64,000 bases of DNA. It comes from Microbispora hainanensis (lineage in GTDB: Bacteria > Actinomycetota > Actinomycetes > Streptosporangiales > Streptosporangiaceae). Of this stretch, positions 58,873 to 64,000 are shown piece by piece (within the stretch, counting starts at the first letter, position 1; each line of letters begins with the position of its first letter). The position numbers and the translations under genes were made by a program. Under the pieces are notes generated by a model. It worked only from the letters and a program-made list of their open reading frames with translations. It had not been told where the DNA came from and did not search any database. Location of the stretch: positions 62,001-126,000 of the forward strand of contig NZ_VIRM01000016.1 in the NCBI RefSeq assembly GCF_006874475.1, given 5' to 3'.

Positions 58873-59826
58873 ATGAGTGGGGCTGTCCGGTGGGGCGTCC
58901 TCGGGACGGCGGGCATCGCCGCGCGGGCGTTCCTGCCCGCGTTGCGCGAGGCCGGCGGAGGTACGGCGGCCGTGGTGGCGGGCCGTGATCTGTCCCGGGC
59001 CGAGGAGTTCGCCGCGCGGAACGGCGTGACCCGGGCCGTACGCGGCTATGAGGCCGTCATCGAGGACCCGTCGATCGACGCGGTGTACATCCCGCTGCCG
59101 AACGCCCTGCACGCGCAGTGGACCATCGCCGCCCTGGAAGCGGGCAAGGCGGTCCTGTGCGAGAAGCCGCTGTGCCTCACGGCCGAGGAGGCCGGGAACG
59201 TCATCGAGGTGGCGCGCCGTTCGGCCCGGCCGCTCTGGGAGGCGTTCGTCTTCCCGTTCCACCCGCAGACGGCCCGGCTGCGCGGCCTGCTCGCCGACGG
59301 CGCGATCGGCGAGCTGCGGGAGATCTGGTCGTCGTTCACCTTCACGATGGAGGGCACCGAGGACATTCGGCTCGACCCGGCCCTCGGTGGCGGCGCGCTC
59401 TACGACGTGGGCTGCTATCCCGTACGGCTCGCGCACGTGCTGTTCGGCGGCGACGCCGTCGCCGGGCACGCCGTCGCGGTCAAGGGCGAGGCGGGGGTGG
59501 ACATCGAGACCGCCGGGGTCCTGGAGTTCGACTCCGGCCGGCTGATGATGAGCTGCAGCTTCGCCCTGCCGTTCACGACGTACACCCGGCTGGTCGGCAC
59601 GGGCGGGGAGATCCGGCTGACCAACCCGTTCCACCCCGGGCCGCACGACGGGCTCGAAGTGTGGCGTGATGGACGTCTTGTCGCCCGGCACGAGCCGGGC
59701 GAGGGCACCGCGTTCTCCTGGGGCATCCGCCACATCCACGAGGTGCTGCGCGGAGAGGCCGAGCCCCGGCACACGGCGGCCGACGACTCCCTCGGCACCG
59801 CCCGGTCCCTCGACATGCTGCGCTGA
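58873..59826 (+). CDS. Gfo/Idh/MocA-family oxidoreductase
   Basis: A 317-residue NAD(P)-dependent sugar or inositol dehydrogenase-like enzyme. The Rossmann start is VRWGVLGTAGIAARAFLPAL. The EKP motif is AVLCEKPLCLTAEEA, with the catalytic Lys. The C-terminal domain has LGGGALYDVGCYPVRLAHVLFG (in part), including the DxGxYxxxxxxxL signature. Substrate unknown. ATG 58873; single gene upstream of a 22-base duplication. Confidence 0.94.
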   Translation: MSGAVRWGVLGTAGIAARAFLPALREAGGGTAAVVAGRDLSRAEEFAARNGVTRAVRGYEAVIEDPSIDAVYIPLPNALHAQWTIAALEAGKAVLCEKPLCLTAEEAGNVIEVARRSARPLWEAFVFPFHPQTARLRGLLADGAIGELREIWSSFTFTMEGTEDIRLDPALGGGALYDVGCYPVRLAHVLFGGDAVAGHAVAVKGEAGVDIETAGVLEFDSGRLMMSCSFALPFTTYTRLVGTGGEIRLTNPFHPGPHDGLEVWRDGRLVARHEPGEGTAFSWGIRHIHEVLRGEAEPRHTAADDSLGTARSLDMLR

Positions 59827-59830
59827 CGTA

Positions 59831-59874
59831 GGCCGTCCCCGGGCCGCCTCCGGGCCGTCCCCGGGCCGCCTCCG
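59831..59874. repeat. 22-bp tandem duplication
   Basis: A 22-base unit beginning GGCCGTCCCCGGGCC is present twice without a mismatch, between the stop codons of the convergent oxidoreductase and lipoprotein genes. Confidence 0.9.
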
Positions 59875-59887
59875 GGTGCCCAGGCTG

Positions 59888-61174
59888 TCAGGGTGCGGTG
59901 AGCGTCGCGCAGAGCTCGCGCGGGAAGCGCGGCTCCGCGGCGAGCACGTCGTCGCATCCGGGCTTGGTCGTGCCCGCGATCACCCGCCACCCCGTGGGCG
60001 TCGCACGGTAGAAGTACCGGGTCGTCCGGGACGCGCCCGCGCAGTCGCCCGGCCTCTCGCACACCGGCCCGCCGTTGATCGAGATGTCCATGACGAGCCA
60101 CTTCCCGTCGCATGCCCGCTCATGGTGATAGCTGTGCTCCGGCGCGTCCGCGTCCCTGGCGGCCTGGAAGTAGGAGTCGGAGGTGCAGCCCGTCGGCGCC
60201 GGGTGACAGCCGAGCTCGCCGCAGCGGCGCAGCAGGCCCGGCCGGTCGAGGGTGTAGCGCTGGTCGAGGTTGACGACCACGTCGCGCTCGCCGAGCGGCT
60301 TGGGCAGCCGCACCTCCACCGGCACCGTACGCTCGCCGGGGCAGCCGTTCCCCGCCATCAGAAGCCGGGACTCGAAGCGGATGTCGACGCGGACCAGCTT
60401 CGGCTCGAAGCCGTCCAGCCTGCCGGTCGGCCCGCGCAGGCAGCCGTCGGGGCCGTCGGGCACCCGGGCGTCGAGCGTCAGGACCCTGCCGTCGTGGGAG
60501 ACGCGGACCTCGGTGACCGTGGACACGGCGTAGGTGACCCAGCGGGTGGTGTCCTCGTGCGTGACGATCGAGGGGGTGGCCTCGCCGGTCGCGCCCGCGC
60601 GGCGCAGCGCGCGTACGCCGATCTCGTTCACCAGCGTGGCGTCCCCGGCCGTGCTCTCCAGGACGGAGACGATGTGGTCGCCGGCCCGGCCGACCAGGTA
60701 GACGCCCGTCGTCTCCGTGCCGTCCTCCTGGTGGTCGTGCTGCACCAGCATCGTGCCGGGCACGCCGATGTCCCTGGCGACGAGGGAGTAGTGATCCTCC
60801 TCGTCCTGGCAGCGTCCGAGCCGCTCGCCCAGTTCGTCGAGGTACGCCTGCGCGCCGCCGGGGCGGTAGCCGGCCACGTACTCGTAGACCTGGAAGCGGC
60901 GGTCGCCGCTCCCGGGAGCCACGCTCGCCGTGATCGCCCGCGTGTCCAGACGGTCGTCGTCGCTGCCGAACGGTTCGTCCGGACAGGGTGCGGGCACGAG
61001 CGGCGGATGCGCGCCGGACACCTCGGTGGGCCACGCGCCGTACAGGTCCGCCGCGCCCAGCATGCCCTCGCCCCCCGCGCCCGCGTGGACGAGGCCGCAG
61101 GCCGACAGCGCCGTGCACAGGACCCCGCACAGCGCCGCGCACAGGACGAGGAGGGGCAGCCGTCTGACCGTCAC
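59888..61174 (-). CDS. Large lipoprotein of unknown function
   Basis: A 428-residue exported protein. The signal peptide ends in lipobox ALSAC at about residue 26. The mature chain has no family I recognise. It contains about fourteen Cys, mostly in the last third (RRCGELGCHPAPTGC, ERACDGKWLVMDI, VCERPGDCAG, KPGCDDVL), suggesting disulfides, and an N-terminal domain with VYEYVAGYRPGGAQAYLDEL. GTG 61174 lies 6 bases after CATGAT, so the mRNA may be leaderless. Single gene. Confidence 0.75.
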   Translation of the reverse strand: MTVRRLPLLVLCAALCGVLCTALSACGLVHAGAGGEGMLGAADLYGAWPTEVSGAHPPLVPAPCPDEPFGSDDDRLDTRAITASVAPGSGDRRFQVYEYVAGYRPGGAQAYLDELGERLGRCQDEEDHYSLVARDIGVPGTMLVQHDHQEDGTETTGVYLVGRAGDHIVSVLESTAGDATLVNEIGVRALRRAGATGEATPSIVTHEDTTRWVTYAVSTVTEVRVSHDGRVLTLDARVPDGPDGCLRGPTGRLDGFEPKLVRVDIRFESRLLMAGNGCPGERTVPVEVRLPKPLGERDVVVNLDQRYTLDRPGLLRRCGELGCHPAPTGCTSDSYFQAARDADAPEHSYHHERACDGKWLVMDISINGGPVCERPGDCAGASRTTRYFYRATPTGWRVIAGTTKPGCDDVLAAEPRFPRELCATLTAP

Positions 61175-61224
61175 CCATCGATCATGTCATTCGGGGTCCG
61201 GCCCACGCGTGGTATGCATGGGCG

Positions 61225-61842
61225 GTGACGAACCCCCGGCCGTACGACGCGGTGCTGTGCGACTTCGACGGTGTCATCCGCTTCCACGACCAGTCGGAGC
61301 TGACCGCGCTGGAACGGGCCATGGGCCTGGCCGAGGGCACCACGGCGAAGGTCGTCTTCGCGCCCGAGGTGGACCGGCCGGCGCTGCTGGGGCAGATCAC
61401 CGTCGAGCAGTGGACGGAGGCGGCCGAGGCCGCCCTGGCCCTCCAGGTGCCGCTGGAGCAGGCCCGCGCGCTGGTCACGGCGTTCGTCAAGGCGCCCGCC
61501 CGGGCGGACGAGGACGTGCTCGGCCTGCTGCGCCGCGCCCAGGCGCACGTGCCCGTCGTGCTGGTCACCAACGCGACGCTGGATCTGGAGGACGACCTGG
61601 CCTGGCTGGGCCTGAGCCACTTCGCCGACGAAGTGGTCAGCAGCGCCCGGGTCGGCGTGGCCAAGCCCGACCCCCGCATCTACGAGATCGCCGCCGAGCG
61701 CGCGGGTGTGCCACTCGGGCGGTGCCTGTTCGTGGACGACCGGGCGGAGAACGTCGAGGCGGCCAGGGCGCTCGGCATGACGGCCGTCCTGTTCACCGGC
61801 CTGCCCGACCTGGAGACGGCCCTCGCGCCGCTGCTCGGCTGA
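61225..61842 (+). CDS. HAD-superfamily hydrolase
   Basis: A 205-residue phosphatase-like enzyme with all four HAD motifs: I, AVLCDFDGVIRF; II, VVLVTNAT; III, Lys in GVAKPDPRIY; IV, CLFVDDRAENV. The helical cap between I and II is of the C1 type. It acts on small phosphorylated compounds; the substrate is unknown. GTG 61225 has TATGCA 6 bases upstream. Convergent with a second, truncated HAD gene. Confidence 0.93.
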   Translation: MTNPRPYDAVLCDFDGVIRFHDQSELTALERAMGLAEGTTAKVVFAPEVDRPALLGQITVEQWTEAAEAALALQVPLEQARALVTAFVKAPARADEDVLGLLRRAQAHVPVVLVTNATLDLEDDLAWLGLSHFADEVVSSARVGVAKPDPRIYEIAAERAGVPLGRCLFVDDRAENVEAARALGMTAVLFTGLPDLETALAPLLG

Positions 61843-61868
61843 CCCCCCAGCCGGGCGAGGCCATCCCG

Positions 61869-62270
61869 TCACAGAGGGCGGCGCGCGCGGTCGCCGTCGA
61901 GGCCGGTGCTCCGGATCTTGCCGAGCTGATTGTCCGCGTGCCCGTTGGTGACGATCGCCACCCGCCAGCCCGCCGTACGCAGACGGGTGAGGCCGTCGCG
62001 CACCTCCTGCGGGCAACGGGCGAGGTGCGGCATCCGGCGCCGGTATGCGCCCCACAGGTCCTCGGCCGGGCCGTCGATACCGAAATCCTCCCGGATATGG
62101 GCGAAGAGCGTCTCGCGCGGCAGGTAACCATGCTCGTCGAGGGCGACCAGCCGCTTGACCGCCTCGGCGTCCAGGCCGTGGTCGTTCGCGAACTCCTCGG
62201 CCCACCGGCGGAATGCCTCGTCGCGGTCGACCAGTGTGTTGTCCAGATCGAAGAGCGCCAGCCTCGTCAT
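61869..62270 (-). pseudogene. Truncated HAD-superfamily hydrolase
   Basis: 133 residues carrying HAD motif I (ALFDLDNTLVDRD), a cap with RWAEEFANDHGLDAEAVKRL, and motif II (VAIVTNGHADNQLGKIRSTGL). The frame then ends after GDRARRPL. Motifs III (Lys) and IV (DD), about 90 residues in relatives, are missing, so catalysis is not expected. The break lies next to the end of the convergent HAD gene. TACCGT lies 8 bases before the ATG. Confidence 0.7.
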
Positions 62271-62294
62271 GTCTGATCACGGTACCCGCCCGAG

Positions 62295-62464
62295 GTGGCG
62301 CACCTGGAGACGGCCGTACGCGGCCTGACCACGAGCAATCGGGAGGATGTTGCCGCCGCCGCGGAAGTGTTCGACGCTATCCGTCGCTTTTCTTCACTCC
62401 CGCCGGATGGGCCGCGTTCCTCGACGGCGTCAGGGCCGGGGAGTTCGAGCCCGGTTCGCGGTGA
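62295..62464 (+). pseudogene. Relic of an XRE-DUF5753 / DUF397 gene pair
   Basis: One frame reads VAHLETAVRGLTTSNREDV then AAAAEVFDAIRR (62295-62387), like the C-terminal DUF5753 region of actinomycete XRE regulators. An overlapping frame continues SLFFTPAGWAAFLDGVRAGE and a stop at 62464, the end of DUF397 proteins. In intact loci the two genes are adjacent, so an internal deletion apparently fused their ends. It also overlaps the end of the TetR gene. Confidence 0.5.
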
Positions 62465-63095
62465 CCTTGTCGTAGAAGGGGGCGGCTTCCTGCGCCCGAG
62501 ACTCGCCCCGTACGACGCCGGCGACGACCGTGGTCACCATCTTCTGGACGGCGTCGGCCTGCGGCGGGCCGCCGTCCCGGTCGGCGAACAGCAGGTGTGA
62601 GGCGCCGAGCAGCGTGGGGGCGAGCGTGTCGACGTCGGCGTCCGCCGCGATGCGGCCGAGGTCGCGCTCGGCGGCGAGGTAGGACGCGAGCATGGCCGCG
62701 GCCTCCGTCAGGAGCGGGAGGCCGGGGCCCGGCCTGGCCTCCCGCAGCTGGGCGCGCAGGGCGTCGCGGGAGATGATCAGGCCGACGACCGCCACGGCGA
62801 CCGACCCGAACAGGTCGGTCAGCACGACGGTGAGGTTGCCGATCACGGTGCCTGTCCCGGCGGCGCGGCGAAGGGCGGCGGCCTCGGCGTCGAGCCTGGC
62901 GATGCGGTCGAGGACGAGCTCGGCGAGGAAGGCGTCGAAGTCGGCGAAGTGCCGGTGCAGGACGCCCTTGGCGCAGCCCGCCTCGGTGGTGACCGCCCGG
63001 CTGGTCAGCGCGCTCACCCCGTCGCGGAGCAGGACGCGCTCCGCGGCCTCGAACAACTGCTCCCGCGCGTCGCGGAGGGCAACCCCTGTCGGCAC
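62430..63095 (-). CDS. TetR-family transcriptional regulator
   Basis: A 221-residue repressor. The N-terminal helix-turn-helix is REQLFEAAERVLLRDGVSAL, TSRAVTTEAGCAKGVLHRHF, DFDAFLAELVLDRI. The helical ligand domain is Ala/Leu-rich with no known motif. GTG 63095 has GGAGGG 8 bases upstream. It is divergent from the methyltransferase gene across two strong palindromes, which are probably its operators. Ligand unknown. Confidence 0.92.
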   Translation of the reverse strand: MPTGVALRDAREQLFEAAERVLLRDGVSALTSRAVTTEAGCAKGVLHRHFADFDAFLAELVLDRIARLDAEAAALRRAAGTGTVIGNLTVVLTDLFGSVAVAVVGLIISRDALRAQLREARPGPGLPLLTEAAAMLASYLAAERDLGRIAADADVDTLAPTLLGASHLLFADRDGGPPQADAVQKMVTTVVAGVVRGESRAQEAAPFYDKVTANRARTPRP

Positions 63096-63140
63096 CGTTC
63101 CATCCCTCCTGTCCGTGCGTCGAGATTATCCGAATTGACG

Positions 63141-63179
63141 AGTGGGCACTTGCCCACTCATAGTGGGCGCATGCCCACT
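63141..63179. promoter_or_regulatory. Twin palindromic operators, 21 bp apart
   Basis: AGTGGGCACTTGCCCACT (63141-63158, arms of 8) and AGTGGGCGCATGCCCACT (63162-63179, arms of 7) share the arm sequence. The second contains the methyltransferase ATG. They lie in the gap between the divergent TetR and methyltransferase genes, so the TetR protein probably represses both. Confidence 0.8.
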
Positions 63180-63971
63180 TCAGCTTCCGAGAACGAATCA
63201 CACAAGGCCAGGGAGATGGCGGAGTCGTTCGGCGTGGACGCCGAGCGGTACGACCGGACCCGGCCGCCCTACCCCGACGCGATGATCGACCGGATCGTCG
63301 CCGAGAGCCCCGGGCCCGACGTCCTCGACGTCGGCTGCGGCACCGGCATCGCGGCCCGGCAGTTCCAGGCGGCGGGCTGCACGGTGCTCGGCGTCGAACC
63401 CGACGCCCGGATGGCCGGCTTCGCCCGCCGCAGAGGACTCGATGTCGAGGTGGCGACCTTCGAAGCCTGGGACCCCGCCGGCCGTACGTTCGACGCGGTC
63501 GTCGCCGCGACGGCCTGGCACTGGATCGATCCGGTCGCCGGTGCGGCCAGGGCGGCCGAGGTGCTGCGTCCCGGTGGCCGGCTGGCGCTGTTCTGGCACG
63601 TGTTCGAACCCCCGACCGTCGTGGCGGAGGCCCATGCCGCCGTCTATCGGCGGGTAATGTCCGGCTTCCCGTCGCAGGACCGGCCTGTGAAGTCGGCCCT
63701 CGACGGCTATCGGCCGCTGTTCGCCAAGGCCGCCGACGGAATCAGGGACGCGGGCGCGTTCGGCGACGTCGAGGAGTGGCACTACGACTGGCAGCGGTAC
63801 TACACCCGTGACGAGTGGCTGGACCAGATGCCGACCTCCGGCGCCCTCACGCGGCTCCCGCCGCATGCGCTCCCCGAGGTGCTCACCGGTGTCGGGGCCG
63901 CGATCGACGCGATGGGAGGCGGCTTCACCATGTCCTACGTCACCGTGGCGCTGACCGCGACGCGTCTGTGA
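63171..63971 (+). CDS. SAM-dependent methyltransferase
   Basis: A 266-residue class I methyltransferase (Methyltransf_11 type). The SAM-binding motif I is VLDVGCGTGIAARQF, motif II is near VLGVEPDARM, and motif III is DAVVAATAWHWIDPVAGA. The start of the domain, ESFGVDAERYDRTRPPYPDAM, is characteristic of the small-molecule group. ATG 63171 lies inside the right-hand palindrome. It is divergent from, and probably repressed by, the TetR gene. Substrate unknown. Confidence 0.92.
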   Translation: MPTSASENESHKAREMAESFGVDAERYDRTRPPYPDAMIDRIVAESPGPDVLDVGCGTGIAARQFQAAGCTVLGVEPDARMAGFARRRGLDVEVATFEAWDPAGRTFDAVVAATAWHWIDPVAGAARAAEVLRPGGRLALFWHVFEPPTVVAEAHAAVYRRVMSGFPSQDRPVKSALDGYRPLFAKAADGIRDAGAFGDVEEWHYDWQRYYTRDEWLDQMPTSGALTRLPPHALPEVLTGVGAAIDAMGGGFTMSYVTVALTATRL

Positions 63972-64000
63972 CCCCTCCCGCGATGAGGGCCGCCGTCAGA

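Noticed and set aside
1..64000. tRNA, rRNA, insertion sequences, integrases or prophage genes
   Set aside because: None could be recognised by eye on either strand. The window reads as an ordinary chromosomal accessory region.

Overview
The window is about 70% GC, uses GTG and occasionally TTG starts freely, and carries actinomycete hallmarks: a cvnABCD conservon, a DUF4262 protein, lipoproteins and secreted hydrolases joined by Pro/Thr/Ser linkers, and many leaderless genes. It is best read as chromosomal DNA of a filamentous actinomycete, probably of the Streptosporangiales. That rank is an impression from protein style, not a computed placement. No rRNA, tRNA, CRISPR array, insertion sequence or phage gene was seen.

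Layout. 1-5.5 kb: the end of a NarL-type two-component system, a CBS-domain protein, L-2-hydroxyglutarate oxidase and an OmpR-type response regulator/kinase pair. 5.5-7.9 kb: small genes, including a HigBA-like toxin-antitoxin pair whose start codon lies in a palindrome, and a DUF4262 group. 7.9-16.5 kb: an efflux island, with two divergent membrane-fusion proteins, a MacB-type ATPase and permease, a DUF5666 protein, a second response regulator/kinase pair and a lipoprotein, mostly with overlapping stop and start codons. 16.6-20.2 kb: a fused GTPase remnant, an AhpD-like protein, DoxX and an MFS exporter. 20.3-25.9 kb: an orphan promoter with palindrome, a DUF3800-like protein, a flavin monooxygenase, NfeD/QmcA, a VOC protein and an L,D-transpeptidase. 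25.9-33.4 kb: fahA-hmgA (end of tyrosine/homogentisate degradation), a uridine-kinase-like protein, an IclR regulator, an amine oxidase, a PucR regulator, an EF-hand protein and an SDR. 33.5-39 kb: a GDSL esterase with CBM2, a 30-residue membrane peptide, then a three-gene diterpenoid cassette (P450, class I synthase, class II cyclase). 39-43 kb: cvnABCD. 43-46.4 kb: a sugar ABC importer with a LacI-type operator. 46.5-55.6 kb: a His-rich acetyltransferase, an SH3 protein, a membrane-anchored multicopper oxidase, two glycosyltransferases, and a zinc-type CDF exporter with its ArsR sensor. 55.7-64 kb: an unusual orphan kinase, an AA10 LPMO, an Ohr/OsmC protein, an oxidoreductase, a lipoprotein, HAD hydrolases, decayed gene relics and a TetR/methyltransferase pair with twin palindromes.

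Four themes run across the window. Many genes have a TANNNT box 6-8 bases before the start codon, with little or no ribosome-binding site, which points to leaderless mRNAs. Short tandem repeats recur at gene junctions and inside a few genes. Several palindromes sit exactly on promoters or start codons of regulator-type genes. Several genes are visibly decayed or fused: the GTPase fusion, an MFS relic, a DUF5753/DUF397 relic and a truncated HAD.

The most promising candidate for undescribed biology is the translationally coupled P450/class I/class II terpene cassette at 35.2-39.0 kb. It has no prenyl-diphosphate synthase beside it, and its cyclase has a DADT catalytic motif in place of DxDD.
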